This document shows positions 22,400 to 36,055 of a stretch of 64,000 nucleotides of DNA, one piece after another; the stretch's first letter is position 1; each line of letters opens with the position of its first letter. The notes under the pieces were generated by a model. It saw only the letters and a program-made list of their open reading frames with translations, had not been told where the DNA came from and did no database searches. Position numbers and translations under genes: made by a program. Source of the DNA: Liolophura sinensis (Eukaryota > Mollusca > Polyplacophora > Chitonida > Chitonidae); NCBI RefSeq assembly GCF_032854445.1, contig NC_088299.1, positions 5,867,001-5,931,000 of the forward strand, written 5' to 3'.

Positions 22400-23290
22400 T
22401 TTCCTTTGACAGTTTTAGCTAGATATGCTCATTGTTTGTCGGACTAGTGTCATACTGGGTGTGGTGTCGTGTCTGGTGTCTTGGGTATGGTATTCCATTG
22501 AGGTCGCTTACACACGTAGGCCTACATTACATCTAACATGAGTGTTTCTTTTCTAAACACATTCCTGTTACAGTTGCAAATCGTGTCCTTGTGTTCATAG
22601 TCATACAAAATATGTTTAGTGACTAAAGAGATGTTTATTATGCTAAACACGCGAAATGCTTACATAGTAATGTGGTGGATATTTTCAACAAACACAAATT
22701 GTCCAGTAAAATGACTGTCTTTACGTTAACCGATAAACATGTAAAAATGTTTGCTATATTGTAAAACATATGACATGTCTACATAGTAAATGTCACAGTA
22801 AACATGTTTACATATTTATCCGCATTGTCGGAGAAAATCTGCACCCTTTGATAAGTTATAGCACGCGATGATTTCCATTGAGAAGTTTGAGACCAATACC
22901 ATAACTCCAAGAAACAAGATACAGAAGTCTATGTTCATGTTCCTAAAAGCGCATATGCCGCTCTCTACACTCCCTGCACATCACTGCCACCACAAGACAA
23001 GTTTGACCTTTTGAGCCCCTATCACGCACGTAGGCTTGATTAGGCTTAGCCTCACGTTTGGTGTCCCGTGCGGAACAATTTAATCAGCTTTCAATAATAA
23101 ACTTATTTCAGATTTTGGTTATAATCATATTGTACTTACTTCATTAATAGAGAATGTATGTGCATAAAATATTATTAGAAACAAAGGTTGAGACAGAGTT
23201 TTTGTGTTTTCTTACATCACATCCTGCCTCATCAAAATTTCTGTACAAAATTTGCTGCTGATGGCAGTGAACGGTAGAGAGCGCGCACTG
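22400..23290. other. No recognisable feature
   Basis: Variants of AAACATGTTTAC and ATAGTAAATGTCAC recur loosely at 22660-22810. No gene was recognised. Confidence 0.35.
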
Positions 23291-23600
23291 TAAGAGTGAG
23301 TGGGCGAGTGAGTGAGTTTAGGATTTAACGTCGTACTCAACAATTTTTCAGTCATATGACGACGAAGGAATCCTTAGAGTGCATGTAATGTGCCTCCTAA
23401 TTGCAGGACGGATTTCCACCGCTCTTTTATTTAGTGCTGCTTCACTGAGACGCCTTACCAAAGACAAGTTAGCCCCCTGCCCCAGCCATTATACCGATAC
23501 GGGTCAACTAGTCGTTGCACTATCCCCTTCATGCTGACCGCCATGCGAGCAAGTTACAACTTCCTCTTTTAAGGTCGTAGGTGTGATTTAATTTGTGTCT
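23291..23600 (-). mobile_element. SINE-B, head missing
   Basis: The tail and body are well preserved on plus (GAGTGGGCGAGTGAGTGAG, CAACAATTTTTCAGTCATAT, CTTTTATTTAGTGCTGCTTC, CAACTAGTCGTTGCACTATC). It breaks off before the tRNA-like end. Confidence 0.9.
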
Positions 23601-26215
23601 GTCTGACAAATTTTCCCTGAACTTCCCTGCCATTATTATGGACCATTATTTCTTCCTGTTCTATCATACGCGTAAGAATTTAATAATGCATCTAATATTT
23701 CATCTGTCTTGATGTGATATGTACATATACGTCAAATATATACCATCTGTGCTAATAAGATTGACGCGTTATGGCACTATGAAATTGACAGCTGTTTGAC
23801 AGAGAAATTGCAACAGATTCTGATAGCGATCACGCGACTGGTCAGCACTTTGCTTCATCTCAGGCACCTGCCAATCAAAACAATTCATGCATATATAATG
23901 AGATGTAAAGTGTCGCCAGTTGAGTCTCTAGTCCAGACATTAGCCCCCGGGGGAACGGGATTTGTCGTCAATGTACTCACACCTTGCTAGTACAAGTGTG
24001 TATGTTTTAACTGGACCCGTGAAGTCTGATGAACTGTAGACAGGAGAAATTTTAATATTGATTTAACTCGACTAGACTTGTTTGTCCAGTGAGTTATTCT
24101 ATTCTAATTATGTTCGCATACACAGAAACTGCTTGCGGGCATTACATGTGCTAAATTGGTCACTTCACTGCATGTTTAGCGCCATTTTTTGCTCCTGAGC
24201 CGACTTTTGTTAGAGTTACCCTATAGAACACATCTCGGTGCACACATTTTGTTTTTAATAAGAAATACTATTCCACGACTGGATAAGGCGATCTGAGAAA
24301 TCGATTCCTATGACAGTACATATGCATGTAACATATGCATTTATATTTCATGTATGCAAATTTTCACAGCAGATGCTATTATGTTTCATTAGCCTGTTTT
24401 GGAACACCTGGAAATGGCAGTGTGATACCGCTGTTAATTTGAAGTTGGCTCCCGTAAACGAAAGGTACTTCTGTGACGTGTCTACAATTGCATGCATCCA
24501 TCGGCGCGTGCAACGATGGCTCTGCTTGCAAATGCAGTATTGATCATGCATGCATGCACTTGTTCAATTCAATACGTAAAGAAAAAAAAATAAGCAACGA
24601 GTGAACTGCATGCTGGAGGAGATTTGCAGCTCGATTGGCTAATGGGAAGTGCATGGTGTGTTATTAGAGTAGCGATTTTCTGACATTTTCTACTCCGTTG
24701 ATGTACACAGCGAACTCTGCGAAAATCGGCAAGAGCGGAACTCGGTCGAAAAAACACCATAATGTAAACGGCGCCTTATTTCTTCGTATAGGAGTGAGAT
24801 AAAAAAATCCCACTGTTATAAAAAAAATATTAAAACGAAAATGTTCACACCATGCTTTGTATCACGTGATCGCGGCACTAATTAGGTCTTCGCTAAGAAT
24901 CGGCAAGTCATGCAAGATGCACAAGGATTACAGTGAGCCACTGGTTGCATTTTAAAGCCCAGCAGCTTTCAACAGCTTTGTACATGCATGTATAAATATG
25001 TAACCAAATAATTTATCGAATGTAGAAACAATATGAAATCAATAACATTGTGGAATTACGTGTATTGATCAGTGATTTCTAATACATATAAAGCTGATGC
25101 TTGCATCTGAAATTAATTCTGTTTCATATAGTAAAGAATTTAAGCTTGCAAAAAACATTTTGCATCGGAAATTAATGTTTTCTATAAAAAAAAAACTTGT
25201 TAAATAACACGTGGTTAATTAGCGACTTGTACCTGGCAATGGGATGGATTTCTTTTTCTAAGCACAAGGTGAAAACAGACGAAGACACCATTATTAGGAA
25301 AAGCGATAGTTCTAAGATAACTGATGACAGAAATAGTGGACGAATTTGAATCAAGAAATACCGGCAGATCTTCCTTACGCAGCGTGTAGCACTGCGAGGA
25401 CTATAAGATCGTAAATATCAGAATATCAATATAAAACATTTTTGATGCAACGGGCTCAGTCGGTATTACATCGATTACAACCCTGCTAAGATCCCTAATA
25501 ATGTTTATTTCCTTTTTTGTTACACTGTTCTATCGAATTCAGAAAATGTTTGCAAACGTAGCACATATACCAATATGTAATTATTTTTCATATTGTTGAG
25601 GAGATCCTCAACTTGTCTCTGGCTGTATAAATAGAGAATTAAATTGAAAATTAAATACGATTTAGTGTGAATTCATAAATGACACGTGTGAACGTATATT
25701 GAAGAGTCATTATTTAAACGGCGAAGAACCGGCCAAACAGGCATTTCCACAATCTGCTGCGTTGTACTATCAGACAATCAAGTTAAATTTTTGTTAAACA
25801 TTTTATTTTTTTTTGTTATTATTATTATTTTTTATTTTTATTTTTTTTTTAGAAAAACTGTGATGACGGCGCGTTTTCTTGCTGAAAAGCCTTCGGGACG
25901 TATCGCTAGCTAACTATAGGATCTCTGAGCTGTCGGAGTCGAGGCGGCCCCTGGACCTTTGTGTGTTGGATGGGGATAGTCGACCCCGTTCTGAAAATTC
26001 CTGGTGAGGGTATGTTGTTGTTCTTATATAAATATACATCGACGAAGTTTATGTCAGAACAGTTCGTATAGATGAGATGAGAGACTCCTAGTCCTGAATA
26101 AGAATATCAAACTCCATTCGATTCACCATTTATACATGTATATAGGTGTCCACATATAGGCCTGTAAGGGATTTATGTATGTATGTGGACGTATAGGAAA
26201 AAAGATCGGTGTCAA
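23601..26215. other. No recognisable gene
   Basis: This is AT-rich sequence. CATGCATGCATGCAC occurs at 24545 and a T-rich low-complexity block spans 25795-25855. Short frames around 24310-24551 on both strands carry no recognisable motif. Confidence 0.4.
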
Positions 26216-26224
26216 AACATTTCT

Positions 26225-26410
26225 TTTACCTGGATTCGAACCGTAAGTGCTACCGTCAGTGCGGTAATATGGCAGTGTAGAAATTTCCGATTACACATGT
26301 ACCAATAAATAAATGCACACCCATCAATCAAATCTTCGTAGCAGAGGTTAACAGCGAGGGATAGCCAAGCGGTAACCTTGCCGCATGTAATGAATCTCGG
26401 CTGGCTAGAC
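26225..26410. mobile_element. tRNA-like head fragments
   Basis: At 26230-26250 the minus strand has ACGGTTCGAATCCAGG, a B-box match. At 26356-26380 the plus strand has GGGATAGCCAAGCGGTAACC, an A-box match of Leu/Ser type. They do not combine into one cloverleaf. Confidence 0.35.
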
Positions 26411-27592
26411 AGCTTAGGCCTACACAGCCAGCGCTTTCTGACAACAGATGTGTACGGCTACAAGCGCGTGGATGTACCGCGCTTTGGGTGCTTTTCCCGC
26501 GCCTGGAGCGAAGCCTTCAGACACCGTGCCGTCCAAGGTGCATGCGGTCAGAAAAGAGAATCTGAGAAATTAATACCTTACATCCAAATTTCTTCACTTT
26601 CTGTCTCGGACCGGGCTATGAATAGCAAATGAAAGTAATTTAATAAACATTGACAAGAACACGGAATGGAAATCAGAAAATGGCTCGAGTGAAACGAAAT
26701 TAATGTTCGTGTATAACGGGTGTTTATTTGACAAATTATCGCGCGCTCTTGTATTAATCATAGGACAGTTGAATAACGGACAACTTCCTGGACATGTCTT
26801 GTTTCCTAAACAGGAATCTTCTCGTGCCCGCGATTAGTTGTTTGAAAAAAGCCGTGATTGGATCAATTTTGGTAGGAAATGATCGACCATTTTTCATACT
26901 TTTTGATGGTGTCTTGCATAAAAGGATCACAACAAAAGAAAATGGTCAGACATATGATAATTGCTCATTGCGTAACCTTCATATTAGAAATGACCCATTT
27001 TGACTTTTCGTCTGTAAAACTTGAAAATCTGTTAAATGACGCGTCTATGGCAGCAATAATGGTATTATATCTTTCATTTGTATTTTCATTTGAGTTATTC
27101 ACATTTATTCATTAATACTTACACGTCAGTTTCAAAAATATAGGTAAACCCAAGAAATATTATTTTCAACCCTTATCCTAAACAAAGGCTATTAACATTA
27201 TTTCCGGGTATTCTGTCTACAAGACAAATGTTTAAATGCTCTTCAACACTCTGTATTCGTGCGTCGTTAGCCGTTGTACGCCTGTAAATTATGGCTTTAA
27301 TCCGAATGTTATTCGTCGTCTTACCATTAGTTCGGATTTAAGCTGTAGATTTATTTTTATCCTCGGTTTATAACTGTCGTTATGTCTACGCAGTCGTCTT
27401 ACGGTTGATATTTGTCCCAGTTCCCCCCTCCCCATTTAGTGGACTGTTAATCTAACTTACGACATCGCCTCTGCGTGATTGGCTATCGTCAAGAGGTGCC
27501 GTTATCCATATAATACTCGAATTTATCAGTGTTTTACACAAAAGACGTTATGTAATCAGTGAAATGTCACGCGCATATGGTGTTGTAACTCA
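26411..27592. other. No recognisable feature
   Basis: Only short frames are seen. No motif, splice pattern or repeat family was recognised. Confidence 0.35.
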
Positions 27593-27690
27593 GAATTACA
27601 GTCCTATGGTAGCGCTGGCTGGCCTGTCTTTATGGAGAAACGAATTACAGTCCTATGGTAGCGCTGGCTGGCCTGTCTTTATGGAGAAAC
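27593..27690. repeat. Perfect 49-bp tandem duplication
   Basis: Two identical 49-bp copies (27593-27641 and 27642-27690) begin GAATTACAGTCCTATGGTAG. The length is not a multiple of three. Confidence 0.97.
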
Positions 27691-28500
27691 TGAAAAGTTG
27701 CGTCTTGCACCGCCAGATCCCAGCGGCCATGATGCATGTTCGAGAAGAAGAGCGAAAACGTTGACATCGTCAGTGTTTTACTATTTATTCTTATCTATTT
27801 AAACATTTATTTACTTTTTATTTCTCGATAGCTTTTGGCACTCAGTTCGTTTCCACTTCTCTTGTCTTTCTCTGTTTCTCTTCTTTTATTTTTTCTGTCT
27901 ATTTTCCAACAACCGCAGTTTTTCAGCCAAACTTTCACATCACAGTGCATGTATTAACCACTTCACGGAGAAGTCAGATATTCAAGTGAAATCAGGTTTT
28001 AAAGTGAAGCCAGGTCTTCAAGAGAAGTCAGGACTCTTAAGTCAGGAGTTCTTAGGAGTCCAATAGTTCATATTGGGTTGCACAAATATGGCGCGCAAGT
28101 CTGGGTCTACGTCTTATGTGGGATAGATCGTTAGTCACCTCCTATATACAACGGCGCTTTACCACGATCAGTTTGGTTTCCCTCGCCAACATAACAATGC
28201 CCGTAAGGGGAAAATGCTATAATATGGCCCAAAACAGGAAGAAAAAAATAAATAAATTGTTGGCATTGCGTCATCGTATTATGGAGCATGTCACTCATGG
28301 GTGATAATTTTAGCCGGGCTCAAGATTACTTCCACTGGAACCGGACTGATAGCAGAGATAATGTACACAGTATATGTACATGAACATGCATGTATATATT
28401 AAACGTGATGACAACACATCATCTGGTGGAATTCTAGACATGTTTTTGCAATGACGTGTGATGAATTGCGTTTAACATAGCTCCAATTCTTTACCTTATT
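27691..28500. other. No recognisable feature
   Basis: There are short local repeats of the form AAGTCAGG at 27970-28050. No gene was recognised. Confidence 0.35.
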
Positions 28501-28599
28501 CACTTGATATACAATACAAAAACCTATATAGCAGCGACAACTATATCGTCGCTGCTCTGTTATCTATTGTACATACTTGACCAAAATCCCACTGTCTGT

Positions 28600-28710
28600 G
28601 AAGAAGCCACCGAACACGATAGCGATGGCTGGATTCGAACCCCTTACTTTAATCGATCGCTGACTATTTCAGCAAAGCGACTTCGTCCGCCAACGCTCTT
28701 CACTCTGACA
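28600..28710 (-). mobile_element. tRNA-like SINE head fragment
   Basis: The minus strand contains AAGGGGTTCGAATCCAGCC, an excellent B box, with ATTAAAGTAAG upstream. The A box is not convincing, and no body is assigned. Confidence 0.4.
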
Positions 28711-31070
28711 TGTGTTAATGGCGCAGAGTCCGTCTGGAATAACACAGCCCTTTCTGTCAATTATGAATTTAGGAGGAAAAAATGAATTGCCGAGCGTCAG
28801 TACCGAATGCTACCATAATTATCTTATGTCTTATCGACGAACTGTCAAATGCAGGGGAATCGGAGTTAACAATCTAAAAACTGTACATTCAAACGGGTAC
28901 ATTTTCCCCTTAAATTGTACGTAGAGTGTTACAATTCGTAACCCTTTCTTATAAAATAAGACATGTTACACAGGCAGAAATGTCAAGTTTGGTAGTGTGC
29001 AAATAGTTTTTATTGCTAAGTGTGAAGATTGGAAAGAATCTGGCCATAATGTAGAGATTCAAAACCGAAGAAAAAAGGTGTCATTTTTTAACCTTTACAA
29101 CAGTAGAACAACATGATGAAACCAGTAAGTTCTCCATTTAATATTTAGACACATGCATTAACTCCGATTTATATTACAGTCCCACGTGGAGATGTTCTGT
29201 AAGCCTACTAACTTAAATTTCAACCTATTGCCCATCTAAAAGTATGCCGTAAATGTTATGCATGTATAAAGCCGCCAGCTGTGTCTGGTTTCTCTTTTAT
29301 ACAGTGTCTGTTGGTTTGTATTTATTTGTCTTTGTGATTATTATCTGGATATACTGGGTAATTGTATCTTTATTTTTTCGTTGATATAGTGTGTATGTTC
29401 ATGTGTGTATACATTTAAATGTACGTAAGCAGTATACTGGCTGATCTCTTGTTGAGTCCCATCATCCATTGATGACGTCATCGTCTCTTCGACCCACTTT
29501 GCATGTACTCGATGGATGGATGGATGGATGATGTACAACAAATCGGACGCTTTACTTTGTTTTGCTCGGCTACGAAATTGTCTGGTGTAGCGAAAACAAA
29601 AAAATGATAAAAATTAGCCCTTGCGATTGCCCATCTTCCCGGCGAGTCAAATGAACGGAAAATGGCAAGCCTGTTGCCAAGACAGAGTATCGAAAAGCGT
29701 TCCACGTGAACCGGGCATCGACATAATTGATGGATGGCAACTGATGCTTGATAGATCATCGAGGCCTTTTTCAATGAACCACTTTCAAAGCTATCAGTGC
29801 TCCGCTTCCCGACAGGGTCGAGCCATGATGCATTGCCCGCGCCAAACTTCATATCACAGCTAAAGCCCCTGAGTATGAAGAGTGAGGGCATATGCCCAGG
29901 TCCATACAATGCACCCCCGGGACTTGTTATAACACGCAAACCGATTGACGTTTTACCAGGAAAAATGAACACTTGATAATTTGCGAGAATTAGGAACACG
30001 GGGAAAAATTAGGTGAAATCCGATCCTGGCTTATAATGTTTTAATAATTTTGTGTTGGTCAGGCAGATAATCGAGCTAAAACTTTGTGGTTGGAGCGTAC
30101 CCATGAGGGGAAGGCGAGCGGGGACACGGGTCCCGGTTCACACAACCCCTCCAGGGCGCACACACTCAGAAAGCGAAACATCCCTGGCGAAATATCAAAA
30201 AATAAATTCGGTCCCAGCGAACAGTGTCAGAAAGATGTGATAATGACGTGCGCCATGTGCTACAATTATGACGATTCGTATAACGATTCGGCTTATACAA
30301 GAGAAATGCGTGTAATTTCCACAAGGCTACATGATCGATCAATGTCCCAACTGTCTAGCCGTAGATTGCATAGAGTGTTGCGTGGTCAATTAAAAGTTTG
30401 TAACTTTTGACATGACATTTTCAAGTTATGCCTTTTTTTCTCGTCCTCATGCAAGTCCATTTGTTTAAAACAGGGTCAATTGATGGGGATAGCACAGCAA
30501 GGTGACATGTTTGGGTGGAGTCGTCTTTCTGGATTTGAAACAACCTTATCATATTAAATCTCGCTTCCTACGAGATATCGGTTAGACAAGAGAGAATAAA
30601 ATCCAACTACGGGCAAGTGTGGAGCATGTTAAGTTTTTGTTGTGCATTGTCGCGAAAGATAGAAATAAATCTGCCAATAGCTATATGTATACCCATGACT
30701 TATTAATGACTTAAAAGGTGCAAATTTATGAGCGTTTTGATAAGTGTTTAATCTCAGTCAGCCCTTCATGTCAAAAAATGCTATGGGAATAGCCTTTAAT
30801 ACTCTTCGCCATTTAGGAGATCTAGCGAGTATGCTACGAACGAAAATATATTACTATAAACAACAGGATATCATTAAATGTTACTCACTCACAAAACTCA
30901 CAACTACTGCCTATCATTTTTAAATTGCTCGTGTGCCGCCTGTACATTGTCTCACTAACAAATGCCGCAGTATGTATTTTTCATTCAGTGTTTTTTGTTA
31001 CATTAAGACCTGTCTCTGCACTTGATTTGACTGATTCATTGCTGATTCAGAATGTATCACTTAAATATGA
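28711..31070. other. No recognisable gene
   Basis: A (GGAT)n stretch lies near 29514-29530. A 173-codon minus-strand frame at 29478-29999 is the longest outside tandem repeats, but it runs through that stretch and shows no known motif. Confidence 0.4.
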
Positions 31071-31074
31071 ATGT

Positions 31075-31265
31075 AGTCAGACTTATGAGTGGAGGAAACC
31101 GGAATGCCCGGAGTAAACCACCGACCTTCAGCAGGTATCTGCCAAACCTCCTGACTTAAAGTGGCAGCGGAAACAGCGCGAGCCGGATTCGAAAACGTTA
31201 CTTTATTGCTCTTAGGCCTGATTGTTGCAGAGCCCCAACGCTTTAACCAAATGAGACAGATCTCT
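31075..31265 (-). mobile_element. SINE-C-like element with tRNA head
   Basis: On plus: GAGTGGAGGAAACCGGAATG, AAACCACCGACCTTCAGCAG, AAACCTCCTGACTTAAAG. The minus-strand right end has CTCATTTGGTTAAAGCGTTG as an A-box region and a TTCGAATCCGGC B box. A related body recurs at 58.5 kb. Confidence 0.75.
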
Positions 31266-33600
31266 TTTTGAAGTACGCCGGTAAAGAAAAAACGATTGTC
31301 GAAAGAACAGCATAGTTCGCCAAAACGATAAAGATTTATTCATTCCGGTATTTGGAAACAAGTAGGCCTACGTGTCTTTTTCAGGGGGGTGTTAAAAGTG
31401 TACCAAATTGCGACGGTCGTCCGGCTACAATTCAATTGCCAATGTTAGTTAATAAGAACGTATGCTGGGGCATGCCCTCTGAAACTTAATCACCGTGCTA
31501 GATTAGTGTGAACTTAAACGGATATTGGCCCGTGCCACGGGAAAACGATGGAATACCGTAATAAAAGGAATTAACCTGTGAAACAGCGGCTCACAAATAA
31601 CGAAACGGATCTTAACAACAGTCCAATGTCCGCTTCTATGTCCAGTCCTAAAATTTATCACTTCCGACCATTTGTCAATCTTTGGGACGGGGTTTGCTCA
31701 AGTAGGTGTTGGTCCGGTCGTTTGTATCGGTGAAGGTTTTTATTACAGCCGGAGATGACTGACCATGAAACCCTGTGGCGGATTTTGGTAGACAGCTATT
31801 TCCGGATCCTGTCCAGCCCGATGAATTTTGGTCTTTGGAGCCTTGTCGGTGACAGAATGTTAAACTGGACTTGTCAGACCGGGGGCTATGATTTATGACA
31901 AGATTTTAATGACCTGTATGTGATAAGAAAATAAGTAATGTAGTTTTATAGATCTCAATGTTGACTTTCATTCATACAGGCGTATGATTTCCTGTCAACA
32001 GTGCGACCTCGACATTTGATTATTTAGACGTTTATAATAATCTGGTATAATTAAGACGTACTGTATAGAGAGAAAACCCAGAGCGGTGACAACAGTGCGA
32101 TACCTGGAAAATGGTCACACGCGGTGTCAGTTTACCTCAGACAGGATTTTATTAAGAAACTCCCTTATACGTGGGCCCACTGCGACTTTAAGTCAGAAAG
32201 TTTGTCAAATTCATGCCAAGGTTCAGTGATTTAGGCCTACTCTGGTTTCTTCAGTTTCTTCCTCTTATAAACATGGCCGCATTTGTATCAACGAAAGATC
32301 TGTAAATATCAGTTAAATATCAGTCAAATAAATAAATTAATTAATGTGATATGAGAAATCTGATTGGCTTCCTGAAGCATGGCTTGAGCAAACACCTTTT
32401 CCTTTTCCACAGAGTATACAAACACACTAACGTCGTTGTTGCGCACTGATGTCTCTTCCAGACCCTACGCATGTCGTCCATTACCATGCATGTGAGTAAA
32501 CCTGCCCAGGATGAAATTTCGCAGAACTCTTCTGTTTGTTTCGGGAAATGTGTCAAAGAAGACTGCTGACACCCTCTCTTTGGCTCGGGTAAACGGGATT
32601 AATGGTTATCGCATTCAATGTCTTGCCCATCTGATAATTTGCCACACCCCTTGTTTAAGATAGCGCTCGTGCAAGAACGTATGATCAAGAATGCTTCCTT
32701 GACAGTTATCAGTGTGCATATGGCTGGCGGATATGTGACATGCGCGGTTACATTTAAACTTTTGTTTTTTTTTTCTGAACCAAAAATGAAAAGAAAACAA
32801 AAAAGATACCCAACAACATGTACCACGTGCATCAACAAACATATTTAGGTTTTCATGAGCCGTTTATGGCTTTAAGTGCATAGCTTCATTCGTTTACTCA
32901 CCATTCCACCTGGCCTATTTCCAAAATATAGTAATGATTCATGCTGAGATTACGTCACCACAGATATAGGAAATCGCCTATTTAAAATCAACAAAGTAAA
33001 CATATACACATCAAAAAATTTCCTTCGTTTGTACGTGCGGGGTAAAGCTAGGTGTCCGTCAAAAAAAAAAATACATGTCAACCCGTATTCTAAAACGAAT
33101 GTGTTTTGTTACGGGAAAAAGATGAGATTCGTACACTTCCACCCAGCCGTGAGGCACGGTGTCATCGGAAGTTGTTACAGCAGTTGTCAACACCACCGCC
33201 AAAACCGTTGATTAATGCCACTAAATTGATTCCCAAGGGAGATAATCGCTTCTTTCTTGAGCTGTAATCACAGATGGCAGCACAGCACGTGGGCCCTAGT
33301 CGGACCGATCTGTCAATCGCTGGAAACGCACAAGGGATCTAACAGTTCACCAAACCTCGGCCATTTTCGTACGTGCATTTTCAGATCAGGTCAGGTGAAA
33401 CATGCTGCATCTTGGAAAACAAACATGATAAACTTTAATTCATTCCTGAGTTTTGCTTTTGTGCGAATAAATCACGAAGGAAAGACGGAGCTAGGTGCAG
33501 TGAAGACAAATTTAAAGAAATAAATCAGTAATTAAGCGATAGCTGATTAGCCCTTGTATGTGGGATAAAATTGGACAGATTAGAATAAGACCTCGGTATT
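31266..33600. other. No recognisable gene
   Basis: Overlapping short frames on both strands at 32599-32848 have no recognised motif. An A10 run lies at 33061. No repeat family was identified. Confidence 0.4.
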
Positions 33601-33606
33601 TAGGCC

Positions 33607-33706
<100 letters not shown>

Positions 33707-33821
33707 TATATGATCTTTGGAATGAAAATAGGGCGTGTTCTAGCTCACGTGACATCATCAGCGGACAAATACAGGTCTGTTGCTCACGGACACACCATAC
33801 AATTAATTGCAGTCACTTGAC

Positions 33822-34197
33822 TGACTGATTGATTGATTGATTGTTGTTTAACGCCATACTCAGGATTTTTCACTTATGCTATAGCGGTAAGTTTTGTGAA
33901 CGAGGAAAACGGTGGGATCACCCGGTGTAAACCACGAACTTTTAGCAAGTTACTAACGAGCTTTCCCACACGTGACGAACAGATATGTGCGTACAGTGGA
34001 TTTCAGTAAACGTTAAGACTGCGCAAACTGCCACAGCAGCTTTGTCAACCGCTTATATTGCCGCCAAGGCCCCACAAACAGTGAAAGCTGAGAATCTACA
34101 ACTTCTCTGGCCAATGCCGGACTTGAACTCCCATCACTTCCTGTGTCTTATCGACTGAAAGACAAGAACCTCTAAACATTAGACCACGACCGCTGCA
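33822..34197 (-). mobile_element. SINE-C, longest copy
   Basis: The left end is GACTGATTGATTGATTGATT, then GTTTAACGCCATACTCAGGA, GTAAACCACGAACTTTTAGC, CGCCAAGGCCCCACAAACAG and GCCGGACTTGAACTCCCATC. On minus the right end carries the tRNA-like head, with GTGGTCTAATGTTTAGAGG as A-box region and GGGAGTTCAAGTCCGGC as B box. This copy defines the family. Confidence 0.85.
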
Positions 34198-34369
34198 CCA
34201 AATGAATATGATATGTGCTCAGCGTAAAGCACTTATACGCTATAGGATTTCATTTGAATACTACTACTTGATTTTGGACTTTGAGTCGTTGACTTCGTTA
34301 AGATTCAAAGCAGAGGGAATATAATAACTAAAGGCACATTCACACTGGTAGACCCCCCCCCCCATCCCC

Positions 34370-34451
34370 CCTGCTCTCACTTCTTGCGGGGCCTTGGTGA
34401 TAGTAAGCGGCCTGCTCTCACTTCTTGCGGGGCCTTGGTGATAGTAAGCGG
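34370..34451. repeat. Perfect 41-bp tandem duplication
   Basis: Two identical copies, 34370-34410 and 34411-34451, begin CCTGCTCTCACTTCTTGCGG. A C11 run precedes them at 34353-34363. Confidence 0.97.
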
Positions 34452-34784
34452 TCGATGGCTCACATGTTGCACAGTTTAACGTTCTGTAAGAATCAGTTGT
34501 CTTCCACTAGTAAGGTGTACATATTTGCACGTCACAGGTGAGGAACTTGATTGCAAGTAAACAGATTGTTTCAAACGGGTCAATACTCCATTTGTTATTA
34601 CACCTCATCTGTCTTAAATGTCTCTTGTCTCTGATGAAGTGTTTCGGCTGACTTTGCTCTGTGTGAATAGAGCTAGGGAAAGCTGAACAGAAAATAAAAA
34701 GTAATATTGTACTGATAATACAAAGCTTTTATTTCTTGTGAATTTCAGATGAGATATTTCCCGACAATCTGGCATGATGGTGCG

Positions 34785-34918
34785 GGCAACTTGCCAAAAA
34801 TTTGTGGTTTACGGCGCGCACTCCGGTTTCCTCCGTCCATAAAAGTCACAGCTATCGTATAAGTTAAAAATTCTTGAATATGGCGTTAAGCCGCAATCAA
34901 ATAAATAAGTAAATAAAA
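34785..34918 (+). mobile_element. SINE-C 3' part with SINE-A-like tail
   Basis: CAACTTGCCAAAAATTTGTG and GTTTACGGCGCGCACTCCGG are followed by TTCTTGAATATGGCGTTAAG and an AAATAAATAAGTAAATAAA tail. It shows the tail module shared by families A and C. Confidence 0.75.
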
Positions 34919-35329
34919 CGTTTAAAAACATCAGTTTTAAACAATGTTTGGGGACATTCGCGCAGCTGATTCCAGTTCGTCTTACTAGTTACTTTATCGT
35001 ACAGGGGCATATATCCGGAAATTACCGGACTCATTCGGGCATACTTGGCAGACGTTTCAGCTGTTTGCCTAATAATGTGATTTCATTGCTGTGTTACTGG
35101 GGTTTATTATACATCGACATTGCCATATTCGGTGCTTTTATTACACAAATTGACCCAGCGAAGTCATAAAACGTCTAAATAGAGCTGACTGGCGGAGTAT
35201 TGTGTCATACGACGGTATCGTTTAGACAGATGCATTGGTCCTTTACGAGGCAATAAACTTACCAATATCCCAAATAAATAGCGGAGCGAATGTTATATTT
35301 GGAACGTTGACAAGATGTTAAAAGAAATG

Positions 35330-36040
35330 CTCACATTAAAGGGCATTAAAGGATATATACAGGTTAACACTCACGTTTATGGGATATTAGAACGTCCATG
35401 CTTCTTTGTAAAACAATAAAGACGTTCACGTTACAAGCAGGACTTTTGGCTTATAACTAAAGGTCTTTAACTGAATATTAGAACCACTCATGTCTTTGGG
35501 TTTCATCTGCGTATTTACACTTACATAGGCTACTATCATCTTTTCAGCATAGTATGCTAAAACCACTCAAGCTAGCTCTTTCATAAACATATTATCACGT
35601 TTTCAAGTCATCTGCATAGATTATTAGAATTGAATTACTCCATAACAATACACTTTTCAAGTTCTATCGAAATCAGATATTAGAATATTCATGGCTTTCC
35701 ATTAATGAATCAACATGCTGTCCGTGTTTCAGGTTGCAAGCAGTGAATACTAGAACCGACCATCCTTGTACACCAACGAATTAATACGCATGTTTCAAAT
35801 TATCATTAATGCTTGGTGTAATATCCATGCTTTATCAGAAAAAGAGTAACATATATACGTTCCAAACCGTTAGCCAGGTTTGGTATTCAGAGCCACCCAC
35901 GCATACTATACCATCAACGAATTAATATACTGTCTTCATTCATGCAACATATGGTATTAGAACACGCATGATTCTTCATCAGAGGTTTTGCATACACGTT
36001 ACAGGTCACCAGCAATGAATATAGTATAATATTCACACTT
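35330..36040. repeat. Degenerate tandem repeat, about 80-95-bp unit
   Basis: Words of the type TATTAGAAC, CATGCTTTTTCATC and AACGAATTAATA recur in the same order about eight times with heavy divergence. A SINE-A sits at its right edge. Confidence 0.55.
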
Positions 36041-36055
36041 TTTCATGAAAAGATT

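Noticed and set aside
29478-29999. 173-codon minus-strand reading frame, the longest outside tandem repeats
   Set aside because: It runs through a (GGAT)n stretch, overlaps an 80-codon frame on the other strand and contains no motif I recognise. Its length alone is not enough in 64 kb of two-strand sequence.
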